Notes: generated by a model not told the origin, from the letters alone. 43,742 nt of DNA from Nonomuraea zeae (GCF_005889725.1 NZ_VCKX01000081.1:1-43742), one strand, 5' to 3'. Counted from the first letter of the stretch, positions 34,763-43,723 are shown. Numbers and translations: made by a program.

Positions 34763-35596
34763 TCAGATCTGGCCGCGCAGCCACTCCAGGCCCGATTCGG
34801 CGTGGGTGACGATGGTGAAGTGGCTGTCGCCGGCGCAGAGCCGCAGCTCGGCGGCCGGGCAGTGGGCCGCCAGCCACGATCCGTGGCCGGCGGGGATGAT
34901 CCGGTCCTCGGTGCCGTGCAGGAGAAGGACCGGGACACCGATGGCACCGGGATCGCAGCCCCAGGGAAGGGTGTAGGAGACGTCGTCGTCGATCTGGCCG
35001 TAGGGGCCGGCGTCGAGCGCCGGCTGCCCGACCTTGCCCAGCCATCCCCACGGCCCCTCGAACACGGCCAGATCCGCCGGGGTGAACTCGCAGTCGTAGG
35101 TGAAACCCGACGCGTCCAGCGCCGCCCTGGCCACGCGGCCCGCCGCCGCCGTCCCCAGCGCGGCCACGCTCGACGGAACCATGCCCGTGAACCAGTCCAG
35201 CCCGTCGGCGCCGTACGGGGCGATGCCGGCCAGGCTCAGCACGGCCTGGACGCGGCCGCCCAGCACCGCGGCACATCCCAGGGCATAGGTCCCGCCGCCG
35301 GAGTACCCCACGACGGCGAAGCGATCGATGCCGAGCGCGTCCGCGACTTTCGCCGCGTCACCGGCGACCGACGACACGGTCCGCCCCGGGGCGACGCCGG
35401 AGCCGCCGTAGCCTGGCCGGTCGAACGACACCCAGCGCAGCCCCAGCCGGTCGGCCGCGGCGAAGAGCGGCTCGGGAGGCGCCCCGAGGTCCGGCGTGCC
35501 GTGATGCCACATGACGGGCAACCGCCCGCTCTCCGGGGCCGCGTCGTAGACGTGCAGCGTGCGGCCTCCGCTCACCGGGACGTCCAGCTCGATCAT
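34763..35596 (-). CDS. Alpha/beta hydrolase
   Basis: The 277-residue hydrolase has an HHGTPD oxyanion loop, the nucleophile elbow GYSGGG (Ser), an acid in LLHGTEDRIIP and a His in GDSHFTIV. The lid region is WFTGMVPSSVAALG. No signal peptide is seen, so it is cytoplasmic. AGGAAGGG precedes ATG 35596. The substrate is unknown. Confidence 0.92.
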   Translation of the reverse strand: MIELDVPVSGGRTLHVYDAAPESGRLPVMWHHGTPDLGAPPEPLFAAADRLGLRWVSFDRPGYGGSGVAPGRTVSSVAGDAAKVADALGIDRFAVVGYSGGGTYALGCAAVLGGRVQAVLSLAGIAPYGADGLDWFTGMVPSSVAALGTAAAGRVARAALDASGFTYDCEFTPADLAVFEGPWGWLGKVGQPALDAGPYGQIDDDVSYTLPWGCDPGAIGVPVLLLHGTEDRIIPAGHGSWLAAHCPAAELRLCAGDSHFTIVTHAESGLEWLRGQI

Positions 35597-35712
35597 TTCG
35601 TCACCCTTCCTCTCACGGGAGCAGGCTGCACGGTCGTCGCTTCGGTGCAGAAGTTTGCCACCGCCGTCTGTCTTCGCCCAGAAGCAGCCCTGACGGCCTA
35701 CACTCGGCCCGC

Positions 35713-36315
35713 ATGCGACTGAAGACGATCTTCACGCTTCTGGCCGTCTACGCCGTCACGGCGGCGCCCGCGGTCCTGCTCGGCGAGTGGCGCGTAATCG
35801 TGCAGCCCGCCTCGGACGACGCGGTCGAGGTGTACTACGAGCTCGTGGAACCCGTGCTGGTCAGGTCGTACGAGGGGATCGAGCCCTTCAACCGGGCGCA
35901 GCAGATGGCGGAGGAGCGGGCCGCTGCGCATCCGGACGACCTCGCTCCCCCTTACATCGCGCACGGCGGCCCGTACCGGCTCGTCGCTCCCTACGTCACC
36001 GCGCGGGGACGTGAACTGGCCGCCCCGGCGCTCTCCGGTGAGTACTGGTCGGAGGGGAGCCGGATCACGTACTCGATCGTGCCGGAGGTGCGGGCGGTGG
36101 CGAACAGCCATGCGGCACTGCACAGGGTGATGGACGACGACGGGCCGATCCGCGAGCCCGCCGCCTTCGCCATGGGGATCGACGCGGAGCTCAACCGGGT
36201 CGTCCTGCGCACGAATGCCTTCGACCAGGGGCTGCGTCGCAGACTGGCCGGACGATACGGCGGGCTCATCACCGTCGAATGGAATCCGTTCGGGCAGCGT
36301 GCGGTCCTGCAGTGA
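35713..36315 (+). CDS. Putative exported or membrane-anchored hypothetical protein
   Basis: The 200-residue protein has an N-terminal hydrophobic segment (TIFTLLAVYAVTAAPAVLLG) that is a signal peptide or anchor. A soluble domain (about 28-200) of mixed structure follows, with VEVYYELVEPVLVRSYEG and a C-terminal GLITVEWNPFG. Not recognised. No ribosome site is present and a -10-like TACACT ends 8 bases before ATG 35713, so the transcript may be leaderless. Two hairpins follow the stop. Confidence 0.72.
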   Translation: MRLKTIFTLLAVYAVTAAPAVLLGEWRVIVQPASDDAVEVYYELVEPVLVRSYEGIEPFNRAQQMAEERAAAHPDDLAPPYIAHGGPYRLVAPYVTARGRELAAPALSGEYWSEGSRITYSIVPEVRAVANSHAALHRVMDDDGPIREPAAFAMGIDAELNRVVLRTNAFDQGLRRRLAGRYGGLITVEWNPFGQRAVLQ

Positions 36316-36322
36316 GCAGGCG

Positions 36323-36366
36323 CCGGGTCCTGGACCCGGAGAGGGGCCGGGCGGCGCCCGCCCGGC
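36323..36366 (+). terminator. Two tandem hairpins, probable terminator
   Basis: CCGGGTCCTGGACCCGG (36323-36339) folds into a 7-bp stem with a 3-base loop. GCCGGGCGG (36346-36354) pairs perfectly with CCGCCCGGC (36358-36366). Both follow the exported-protein gene closely. Confidence 0.7.
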
Positions 36367-36517
36367 CTGGCGGCTCCCTGCCGGATGCCCGGAGCGAGGA
36401 AACCTCCGCCACCAGGTCGGCGACCGCGTTCGGGTCATCGACCCGGCGGGTTCTTGGGCAGCAGCCGAGAAAGCGTTATGTGGGTGAACAGGCCGACAAA
36501 TCCTGGGTTCGATGCCT

Positions 36518-36545
36518 TTGATCTACAGCACAAGGACGCTAGGGT
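36518..36545 (+). promoter_or_regulatory. Promoter of the VWA/PP2C/kinase cassette
   Basis: -35 TTGATC (36518-36523) and -10 TAGGGT (36540-36545) are 16 bases apart and lie about 40 bases before the VWA start. The remaining 36367-36517 shows nothing recognisable. Confidence 0.5.
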
Positions 36546-36585
36546 CTCCCGACAAGGGCATAGCCGAAGGGGCGGTGGGTGCACG

Positions 36586-37263
36586 ATGGCCGAAACGCGG
36601 GGAGTGCTCCTGCCCGCCTACGTGGTGGCGGACGAGTCGGCGTCGATGGGCCCCTACTACCAGGATCTGTCCGGAGGGCTGGCGGCGCTGTGCAACGGGT
36701 TACGCGCCGAGCCGATGATCGCGGCGAAGGTGCGGCTCGCGATCCTCGGGTTCTCCGACGACGTGCAGCTGCGGCAGGGGCTGAGCGACATGCGGATGGT
36801 CGAGAGGCTGCCGCAGCTCGCGGTCCGCGGCGCGACGAACTACGGCGCGGCCTTCGCCGACCTGTTGCAGCGCATTCCCCATGACGTGCAGATGCTCAAG
36901 AACGACGGCTACAAGGTGCACCGCCCGGTGGCGTTCTTCCTGAGCGACGGCCAGCCCACGGACGGCCGGCACTGGCACGACCCGCACCGGATGCTCGTCG
37001 ACCGGAACACCCAGCCGTTCGCGCCCAACATCATCGCCTGCGGGATCGGGTCGGCGCGGGCCGACACGATGCTCCAGGTGGCGACCCGCCAGGAGTTCGC
37101 CTTCGTCGCGCTGCCCAGCGCCGACATCGGCCGGGCGATCGCGGAGTTCTTCCACGCGCTGACGGCGAGCCTGGTCGCGTCCGGCCGGGCCATGGCCGAC
37201 GGCAACCCAACGCTCGTCGTGAACCGGCCGGAGCAGTTCCGGCTGGCGATCGACGAGGTCTGA
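36586..37263 (+). CDS. VWA-domain protein, TerY-like
   Basis: Single von Willebrand A domain of 225 residues. The MIDAS metal site is intact: DESASMG (Asp-x-Ser-x-Ser), the Thr in GATNYG, and the Asp in LSDGQPTDG. It has no signal peptide. ATG 36586 has only a GGTGGG upstream. It opens a three-gene run with a PP2C-like phosphatase 29 bases on and a Ser/Thr kinase, the arrangement described for TerY-phosphorylation triads. It is probably a phosphorylated or metal-dependent adaptor in that system. Confidence 0.9.
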   Translation: MAETRGVLLPAYVVADESASMGPYYQDLSGGLAALCNGLRAEPMIAAKVRLAILGFSDDVQLRQGLSDMRMVERLPQLAVRGATNYGAAFADLLQRIPHDVQMLKNDGYKVHRPVAFFLSDGQPTDGRHWHDPHRMLVDRNTQPFAPNIIACGIGSARADTMLQVATRQEFAFVALPSADIGRAIAEFFHALTASLVASGRAMADGNPTLVVNRPEQFRLAIDEV

Positions 37264-37292
37264 CGCCGACGCGAGCTCAGGAGGTCGGGTAC

Positions 37293-38195
37293 GTGCAGCG
37301 CGTGCAACGACAGGCCGGCCACATCCAGCCGTGGCGACGAGTCGTCATCGACATCCCCGGCCCGGAGTTCGAGCCGGCGCCCCCGCGCCTGGTGGGCGGC
37401 ACGTGCCCCGACTCCGAATGCGACGGGTGGTCCACCCCGGAGCTGACGCTCCGCTCGGCCTCCGTGCGCGGCGAGCGGCACCGCTACTACCGCCAGCCCC
37501 GCCAGGACGCCACCTGTGCCGTGCTGCACGAGGGCACGGGCACCGTGGTGTTCGCCGTGGCCGACGGGCTGTCCAGCGCCACCGCGGCGACGGTCGGCGC
37601 GGCCGAGTCCTGCCGATCGGCGGTCTGGGCCATCCACGCGCAGCTCGACGAGGGCGGCCCCGGCCACGATTTCCCGGCGGTCGTCTCGTACGTGGTGGAG
37701 ACGCTGCGCCGGCAGGCGGCGGCGCTGCTGCAGCGGGAGGACCCGGACCTGGCACAGGTGGAGGAGCTGGTCGCGACCACTCTCGTGGCGGGCACGGCGC
37801 GCTCCGGGCCGGACGGCGTCGAGCTGGCCCTGTTCCGGGTCGGCGACTCGGGCGCCTGGGTGCTCGACCTGACCCGGCCGTGGTTCCATCCCCTGTTCGC
37901 GCCGAAGACCGAGGGAGACGTGGTCGCCAGCGCGGTCTTCGCCCTCCCCAGGGTGCCGAGGAAGCTGGAGCAGTGGTTCGGGAAGCTGGTGCCCGGCCAG
38001 GCCCTGCTGGTGGGGACCGACGGATTCGGCGATCCGCTCGGCGACGGCGGGGGCCAGGTGGGCGCGTTGTTCGCCGAGCACCTGGCCGTGCCGCCGTCCC
38101 CCATGTGGCTGGCCCACCTGCTCGACTTCTCCCGGGAGACGTTCGACGACGACCGCACCCTGCTGGCGCTCTGGCCCCGGAGCGAGGGCCGATGA
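37293..38195 (+). CDS. PP2C-like Ser/Thr phosphatase
   Basis: The 300-residue protein has the PP2C core: QDATCAVLHEG (first Asp), FAVADGLSSA (the Asp-Gly metal pair), VGDSGAW, VGTDGFGDPLGDG and DDDRTLLALWP near the end, so most metal-binding acids are present. A 50-residue N-terminal extension precedes the domain. The GTG start has AGGAGGT 7 bases upstream. Its stop overlaps the kinase start as ATGA. It should dephosphorylate the kinase or VWA partner. Confidence 0.9.
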   Translation: MQRVQRQAGHIQPWRRVVIDIPGPEFEPAPPRLVGGTCPDSECDGWSTPELTLRSASVRGERHRYYRQPRQDATCAVLHEGTGTVVFAVADGLSSATAATVGAAESCRSAVWAIHAQLDEGGPGHDFPAVVSYVVETLRRQAAALLQREDPDLAQVEELVATTLVAGTARSGPDGVELALFRVGDSGAWVLDLTRPWFHPLFAPKTEGDVVASAVFALPRVPRKLEQWFGKLVPGQALLVGTDGFGDPLGDGGGQVGALFAEHLAVPPSPMWLAHLLDFSRETFDDDRTLLALWPRSEGR

Positions 38196-39937
38196 GCCGT
38201 ACGGACCGCGCCACGCTCAGCCTCGGACGACGCCTCGGCCAAGGCGGCCAGGGGACGGTCCACGAAGTGCTCGACCGCAAGATCAACCGCCAGTGGGACG
38301 TCGCCTACAAGGAGTACGATCCGGACGTCCTGCAGCGGCTCGACGTCACGGCCCTCACCGCGATGACGGACCTGATCGGCCGGCTCCAGGGATGGGACGC
38401 CGCCTGGTTGTGCGACAAGACGGCCTGGCCCGCCGGGCTCGTGGAGGCGGACGGCGCCGTCACCGGTTTCCTGATGCGGGCCGTGCCCCACAGGTTCTCC
38501 TTCGACCTGCGGACGCTGTCGGGCACCGTGCGCAAACTGACGACGATGGAGTTCCTGCTCAACGACGACGCGTACGTCGGCCAGATCGGCCTGCGGGTCA
38601 GCGAGCGCGACCGCCTGCTGCTGCTGGCCGACCTGGCCGACACGCTCGCCCGGCTGCACTCGATGGACATCGTCGTGGGCGACCTGTCGCCCAAGAACCT
38701 GCTGTTCTCCACCGAGGGCTCGCCGGAGTGCTTCCTCATCGACTGCGACGCGATGCGGCTGGGCGGGACGGAGGCGTTACCGCAGGTGGAGACGCCTGAC
38801 TGGCAGATCCCCTCCGACGAGCAGAAGGGCACGCCGCAGAGCGACGCCTACAAGTTCGCGCTGCTGACCGTCCGCGTCTTCGCCCGCGACCAGTCCGCCA
38901 CGGACCTCGGCCGGCTGGCCGCCGTCAGCCCCGCGCTGGCCGATCTCGCGTCGGCGGGGCTGCACCAGCCCCCGTCCCAGCGGCCCGCTCCCGCGCAGTG
39001 GGCCACGCTGTTGAGGCAGACCGCGCTGTCGGCCTCCACCGCCCCGACCACCGTGGCACCACCGCCGCTCCCTCCTCCCGGCCCTCCCGGTCCTCCTGGC
39101 GTTCCCGGCTCCTTCCCCCAGATACCGCCGCAGACCAGCGGCAGCCCTTTCCCGGCCAAGGTCATCGGCCTCGGCGTCGGCGCGGGAGTGCTCGCCCTGG
39201 TGCTGGCCGTGGTGGGCGTGAACGCCGCCGTCAAGAGCGTGAGCTCGAACGCGCCGTCCTCCGGCGCCTCGTTCACCCTCGCCGAGCCCTCCTACACCTA
39301 CTCCCCCTCCCCGGAGCCTTCGGAATCCGCGTCCGAGGAGCCGACGCAGGAGCCGAGCGACGAGCCCACCGAAGAGCCGTTCAGCATCGCCGACCTCGAC
39401 AGCTCGGCCACCGACCCGACCCCGCTGACGCCGACGGCCCTGCTGCCGGAGTCCTTCACCACCGCCAAGGGCGTGCGCTACAACCTCAAGGCGAGCGGCG
39501 TAGGCAAGTGCCCGGATTCGTACCACGACAGCAATGTCCGCAGCGCTCTGCGCAAGGCACGCTGCACCAAGATGATCAAAGGCGCCTACGTCAACCCGAA
39601 CGCCCCGGCGAACCGGCGGATCATGGTGTCCGTCTGGGTCGTCCCGCTGAAGAACGCGGACCGGGCCGACACCGCGTACTCAAGGCTCGACACCGCCTAC
39701 GCGGACGACTGGGGCATCGTGTGCCCCAGGAAGGGCCCGGGGGCCGGGCTCTGCGACTCGGGCAGCTGGAACCGTGCGCAGACGTGGGGGTGGATCGGCT
39801 CCACGCACCGGTACCTGCTGCACACCATGGCCATCTACACCAACCGCGCCTCATCCACCAGCGTGCGGCCGTGGCTCAAGGACGCGTCCAAGGCGGCGTT
39901 CAACGCGGCCGGGCCCATGGTCTACCACGACAACTGA
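38192..39937 (+). CDS. Membrane-anchored Ser/Thr protein kinase with external domain
   Basis: 581 residues. The kinase domain (about 8-275) has the glycine loop LGQGGQGTV, catalytic Lys40 (VAYKEYD), catalytic loop VGDLSPKNLLF (Asp164, Asn169; HRD is altered to VGD) and metal Asp184 in IDCD in place of DFG. A Pro/Gly linker (285-320) and one membrane helix (about 324-347) follow, then a Ser/Pro/Glu spacer and an outer domain (about 415-581) with four Cys (KCPD, ARCTK, IVCPRK, GLCDSG). The outer domain is not recognised and is a likely sensor. It is coupled to the phosphatase by ATGA overlap. Confidence 0.88.
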   Translation: MSRTDRATLSLGRRLGQGGQGTVHEVLDRKINRQWDVAYKEYDPDVLQRLDVTALTAMTDLIGRLQGWDAAWLCDKTAWPAGLVEADGAVTGFLMRAVPHRFSFDLRTLSGTVRKLTTMEFLLNDDAYVGQIGLRVSERDRLLLLADLADTLARLHSMDIVVGDLSPKNLLFSTEGSPECFLIDCDAMRLGGTEALPQVETPDWQIPSDEQKGTPQSDAYKFALLTVRVFARDQSATDLGRLAAVSPALADLASAGLHQPPSQRPAPAQWATLLRQTALSASTAPTTVAPPPLPPPGPPGPPGVPGSFPQIPPQTSGSPFPAKVIGLGVGAGVLALVLAVVGVNAAVKSVSSNAPSSGASFTLAEPSYTYSPSPEPSESASEEPTQEPSDEPTEEPFSIADLDSSATDPTPLTPTALLPESFTTAKGVRYNLKASGVGKCPDSYHDSNVRSALRKARCTKMIKGAYVNPNAPANRRIMVSVWVVPLKNADRADTAYSRLDTAYADDWGIVCPRKGPGAGLCDSGSWNRAQTWGWIGSTHRYLLHTMAIYTNRASSTSVRPWLKDASKAAFNAAGPMVYHDN

Positions 39938-39962
39938 CCTGCGGTCCCGGCGCCGCCCCGCG

Positions 39963-40853
39963 CTAGAACAATTCCCGGAGCACGTCGTCCACAGGGGAGG
40001 CGCTCACCCCGAGGATCTTCTCCGTTTCGGTGAAGTCGACGACGAACGGGTGGCCGGGCTTGGTGAGCACTTCGTGCAGCTCCGCCCAGAACGGCTCGGT
40101 GAACGCGAGCAGGGTCAGGTCGCGTTCGGTCATCTCCTCCAGCCGCGGTTCCGGCGCCCCCGCGAGCCGGGCGAGCCGCCCGGCCAGCTCCCGTACCGAC
40201 AACGTCGCGGTGGGCACGTGCCAGGCCCTGCCGTACGCCTGCTCGTCGCGGCTCGCGGCGACCAGCGTGCGTGCGGCGTCGCCGATCGCCGAGTAGCTGT
40301 GCGGCACGTCGAGCTCCTGCGGCACCAGGGCGAGCCGGCCGGCCAGCACCTGCCCCTGCACCATGAGGCTGAAGACCGAGTAGGCGCCGGCGCCGTAGAA
40401 CTGGCCGGCCCGCACCTCGGTCACCTTCGCCCCCGAGGCGGCGGCCTCCTCCCACACCCGCGCCCTGGTCCGGCCCTTGGGCCCGGTCGCGGTCAGCGGG
40501 AAGTCCGGCCGCAGCGGCCCGTCGACCGGCCCGTAGGCGTACAGGTTGCCGAGCATGACGTAGGCGACGCCGGTCCGCTCCACCGCCGTGAGCAGCGACG
40601 CCGACAGGATCGGGAACTGCTCGGGCCAGGCGTGGTACGCCGGTGCCGCGGTGGTGAACAGCGTGTCCGCCCCCTCGGTCAGCTCGGTGAGCCGATCGGT
40701 GTCGGTCGCGTCCGCGGCGACCCGGTCGATGAGCGGGTGCTCGGGCCCGCCGCCGGTACGGCTGATCATGCGGACCCGCTCGCCGTCCTCGGCGAGCAGC
40801 AGAGCGGTCTTCGTCGCGGTGGCCCCGCGACCCACGATGACATGAGATTTCAT
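39963..40853 (-). CDS. NAD-dependent epimerase/dehydratase-like (atypical SDR) protein
   Basis: The 296-residue Rossmann protein has the nucleotide loop VGRGATATKTALLLA and substrate-side elements MLGNLYAYGP (Tyr, without the usual YxxxK), and RAGQFYGAGAYSVFSLMV. It looks like an atypical short-chain dehydrogenase that binds NAD(P); the active-site Lys is not clear. It is divergent from the GlxA-type regulator with a palindrome between them, so it is probably that regulator's target. Confidence 0.88.
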   Translation of the reverse strand: MKSHVIVGRGATATKTALLLAEDGERVRMISRTGGGPEHPLIDRVAADATDTDRLTELTEGADTLFTTAAPAYHAWPEQFPILSASLLTAVERTGVAYVMLGNLYAYGPVDGPLRPDFPLTATGPKGRTRARVWEEAAASGAKVTEVRAGQFYGAGAYSVFSLMVQGQVLAGRLALVPQELDVPHSYSAIGDAARTLVAASRDEQAYGRAWHVPTATLSVRELAGRLARLAGAPEPRLEEMTERDLTLLAFTEPFWAELHEVLTKPGHPFVVDFTETEKILGVSASPVDDVLRELF

Positions 40854-40885
40854 GCTGACAACGGTGTCGTTCTCTGGCCTCGTGA

Positions 40886-40910
40886 GATAGTGGCCAGAAT
40901 GCCAACTATC
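40886..40910. promoter_or_regulatory. Imperfect palindrome between SDR gene and GlxA-type regulator
   Basis: GATAGTGGC (40886-40894) faces GCCAACTATC (40901-40910), near-perfect arms around a 6-base gap. It lies in the divergent intergenic region and is a likely regulator site. Confidence 0.6.
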
Positions 40911-40924
40911 CGGAGGATCTGGCC

Positions 40925-41866
40925 ATGCATCGCATCGCCGCGGTCGTCGTACCCCCAGTGCTGAGCTTCGACGTCTCGATCCCGCTCATGGTGTTCAACA
41001 GCGTCCCGCACTATGACGTGCGCATCTGCACGGCGCGGCCGGGCCCGGTGCCGACCGTGGGCGGGCCGGACGTCGTGGTGACGAACGGCCTGGACGCGGT
41101 GGAGTGGGCCGACACCGTGATCGCGGTCGGCAGCGGCGGCGAGCAGGCTCCCCAGGAGGTCCTCGACGCCCTGCGGAAAGCCGCGGCCCGCGGCGCGCGG
41201 ATCGCCTCGCTGTGCACGGGGGCCTTCGTGCTGGCGCAGGCCGGCCTGCTCGACGGACGCCGCGCCACCACGCACTGGGGGCTGGCCGGCGACCTCGCCG
41301 CCCGGTTCCCGTCCGTCAATGTCCGGCCCGACGTCCTCTTCGTCGAGGACGGCGGCATCTTCACCTCGGCGGGCGCCGCCGCCGCCATCGACCTGTGCCT
41401 GCACCTGATCAGGCTCGACTACGGCGCCGCGGCGGCCAACGCGGCCGCGCGGCTCGCGGTCGTCGCCCCCGTACGGCCGGGCGGCCAGGCCCAGTTCATC
41501 GAGACCCCGCTGCCGCCCGAGCGCGGCACCTCGCTCGCCCCCACCCGCGCCTGGGCGCTGGAGCGGCTCGACCGCCCGCTCACCCTGGCCGACCTGGCCG
41601 GGCATGCCAGGACGAGCGTGCGCACCCTCACCCGGCGCTTCCACGCCGAGACCGGGCTGAGCCCGCTCCAATGGCTGCTGCACCGGCGCGTCGACCGGGC
41701 CAGGGAGCTGCTGGAGACCACCGCTCTGCCCATGGACCAGGTGGCGGAGAAGAGCGGCCTGGGCAGCGCCGACTCTCTCCGCAAGCATCTGGCCGGCCGG
41801 GTCGGCCTGACTCCCACGGCCTATCGCGCGAGCTTCAACCGGGCGCCCTCCGACGCCTCCCGCTGA
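40925..41866 (+). CDS. GlxA family transcriptional regulator (DJ-1/PfpI plus AraC HTH)
   Basis: The 313-residue regulator has an N-terminal DJ-1/PfpI domain (about 1-170) with the nucleophile-elbow-like SLCTGAFVLAQAGLLDG and THWGLAGDLAARFP. A C-terminal AraC double helix-turn-helix (about 215-305, LADLAGHARTSVRTLTRRFH) follows. GGAGGA lies 6 bases before ATG 40925. It is divergent from the SDR-like gene, its probable target. The inducer is unknown. Confidence 0.94.
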   Translation: MHRIAAVVVPPVLSFDVSIPLMVFNSVPHYDVRICTARPGPVPTVGGPDVVVTNGLDAVEWADTVIAVGSGGEQAPQEVLDALRKAAARGARIASLCTGAFVLAQAGLLDGRRATTHWGLAGDLAARFPSVNVRPDVLFVEDGGIFTSAGAAAAIDLCLHLIRLDYGAAAANAAARLAVVAPVRPGGQAQFIETPLPPERGTSLAPTRAWALERLDRPLTLADLAGHARTSVRTLTRRFHAETGLSPLQWLLHRRVDRARELLETTALPMDQVAEKSGLGSADSLRKHLAGRVGLTPTAYRASFNRAPSDASR

Positions 41867-41873
41867 GACCGGC

Positions 41874-41894
41874 GGCAGGCCCGGCGCGCCTGCC
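41874..41894 (+). terminator. Hairpin after the GlxA-type regulator
   Basis: GGCAGGC (41874-41880) pairs with GCCTGCC (41888-41894) around 7 bases, just past the stop. No U-tract. It could serve the convergent pair. Confidence 0.55.
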
Positions 41895-41910
41895 ACGGGG
41901 CGCCGAGCCT

Positions 41911-41946
41911 GCCGGGCGTGCGGTCCCGGCCGGGCGTGCGGTCCCG
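41911..41946. repeat. 18-bp tandem duplication
   Basis: GCCGGGCGTGCGGTCCCG occurs twice head to tail (41911-41928 and 41929-41946), plus a partial third GCCGGG. It lies in the convergent gap after the GlxA-type regulator. Confidence 0.8.
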
Positions 41947-41960
41947 GCCGGGTCCGGCGC

Positions 41961-43661
41961 TCAGGTGAGCTGGATGTAGTCCAGCTCGGCGTAGCCGGTC
42001 CCGCCGGCGAAGAACGGCGAGCCCTTGGCCAGGCGGATCACGTTGTAGCCGGCTCTGAGGGTGACGCTGGTGCTGACGGTGGCGCCGAACTGGCCCCACC
42101 CGGCGGTCGGCGGGTAGCTCACCGTGCTCCAGGCCCCGCCGTTGTAGGCCAGGCCCTGGGTGGCAGTGGCGCCAGTGCCGTTGGCGTAGCCGATGGTCAT
42201 CGTGTACGCGCGGGCCGCCGGCACGTTGACCACGAAGTCGACGTAGCTGTCGGTGCGCGGCGTGCCGGAGTTGTCGATGCGGCCGACGTAGCCGCCGCCG
42301 GACGCGCCGGCGGCGGTCAGCCGCTCGGCGCGGAACGGCGCGGCGTTCTCGGCCTCGTAGCGCTGCTGGTAGGACGGCACGCCGCTGGCCGGCTCGACGA
42401 CGAGCTGGTACGCGCTGGTGGCGACCATGTTCGGCACGGAGACGCTGAGCTGGCCGTTGCTGACCGTCCTGGTGGTGCTGGACACCGCGGCCGGCGCGGT
42501 CACGGCGGTGAAGCGGCCGCTGGAGGGGCTGGACAGCAGCGTGACGCGCACGCTGGAGCCGAGCGCGCCGAGACCGGTGAGGTTGACGGTGTTGGTGCCC
42601 GCCTCGTTGCCGAACACCACGTTGACGATCTTGCGGGTGCCGTCGTAGGCGGCGAAGCCGTCCAGGCCGGTCGTCGTGGTGGTGGCGGTGGTGACCATGC
42701 TGCCGGCCATGTCGCCGTACCACTTGTACAGCCACCAGGTGCCGGTCGGCTGGTTGTTGTTGACGACCAGGCCGTTCATGGTGCCGTACTCGTACCAGAA
42801 CGCGCGGTGGGCGGACTCGACGCCGGCGCGCTCCAGCTTGGCGACGTAGCTGGCGATGCGGCCGGGCACGTCGACCTCGGCGGGGGCGGCGTACTCGTTG
42901 ATGGAGATGCGCCGCGGGCTGATGCCGAGCGAGGACTCCAGGTTGCGGTAGTCGGCGATGTCGGTGGCGATCCTGGTGGGGTTGGTCAGCTCGTGCCAGC
43001 AGATGATGTCGGGCAGCGTGCCGGTGTCCCTGGCGCGGGTGAGGAACGACTGCATCCAGGAGCGGTCGTAGACGGCCGTGCTGGGGCCGACGATCGGGGT
43101 CTGCGCGTCGAGGGCGCGCACGGCGCGGTGGGTACGCACCCAGCCGTCGTTGAAGTTGCCCGCGGCGGAGGTGTTCCAGGTGTAGTCGGGCTCGTTCCAG
43201 AGCTCCCAGCCGATCACGTTGGTGACCGTGCTGGCCGACAACCTGGCGTTGACCATGGTGTTCACCTTGGCCAGCCAGTCGTCCCAGCTCACCCACCGGT
43301 ACGGGAAGTCGGGATAGATGTCCGGCATCCGGATGAACTGGCCAGCGCCGACCCTGGTGGCCTGGGGGGCGACCAGCAGGGAGTCGCCGCCGGGCGGCTG
43401 GCCGTTGGGCCGCTGGCCGACGCCGGGGGCGGGCTGGGTCAGCGAGTTCACCTTGATGGGCAGCAGGGTGGAGTCGGCGGGCCGGGAGTTCTCCGCCAGG
43501 CCGTACAGGCCGCCCGAGGCGGCGTGGGTGACCGGCCGGAACGGCTGGGCGACGTTGACGGTGAGGGTGGCCCCCGCCGCGGCGGCGGGGGACGCGGAGA
43601 TCAGGACGGTGGCGGCGGCGGTGGTCAGAGCGCAGGCAAGGGCTCGTAAGCGTAAGGACAC
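41961..43661 (-). CDS. Secreted glycoside hydrolase, GH39-like, with C-terminal carbohydrate-binding module
   Basis: The 566-residue protein has a signal peptide (about 1-29). The TIM-barrel domain (about 35-335) has IGWELWNEPDYTW (acid/base Glu157) and ISINEYAAP (nucleophile Glu256). A small beta-sandwich (about 340-435) and a CBM35/CBM6-like module (about 440-566, YVDFVVNVPAARAYTMTIGY) follow. It should act outside the cell on a plant or microbial polysaccharide. The GTG start at 43661 is preceded by AGGAGA. The exact GH family and substrate are not settled. Confidence 0.88.
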   Translation of the reverse strand: MSLRLRALACALTTAAATVLISASPAAAAGATLTVNVAQPFRPVTHAASGGLYGLAENSRPADSTLLPIKVNSLTQPAPGVGQRPNGQPPGGDSLLVAPQATRVGAGQFIRMPDIYPDFPYRWVSWDDWLAKVNTMVNARLSASTVTNVIGWELWNEPDYTWNTSAAGNFNDGWVRTHRAVRALDAQTPIVGPSTAVYDRSWMQSFLTRARDTGTLPDIICWHELTNPTRIATDIADYRNLESSLGISPRRISINEYAAPAEVDVPGRIASYVAKLERAGVESAHRAFWYEYGTMNGLVVNNNQPTGTWWLYKWYGDMAGSMVTTATTTTTGLDGFAAYDGTRKIVNVVFGNEAGTNTVNLTGLGALGSSVRVTLLSSPSSGRFTAVTAPAAVSSTTRTVSNGQLSVSVPNMVATSAYQLVVEPASGVPSYQQRYEAENAAPFRAERLTAAGASGGGYVGRIDNSGTPRTDSYVDFVVNVPAARAYTMTIGYANGTGATATQGLAYNGGAWSTVSYPPTAGWGQFGATVSTSVTLRAGYNVIRLAKGSPFFAGGTGYAELDYIQLT

Positions 43662-43723
43662 GTCGCTCTCCTAGAGGGGGTGGGGGGTGGACGCGGGCAG
43701 CCAGACGCGCATGCCCGAGGGAC

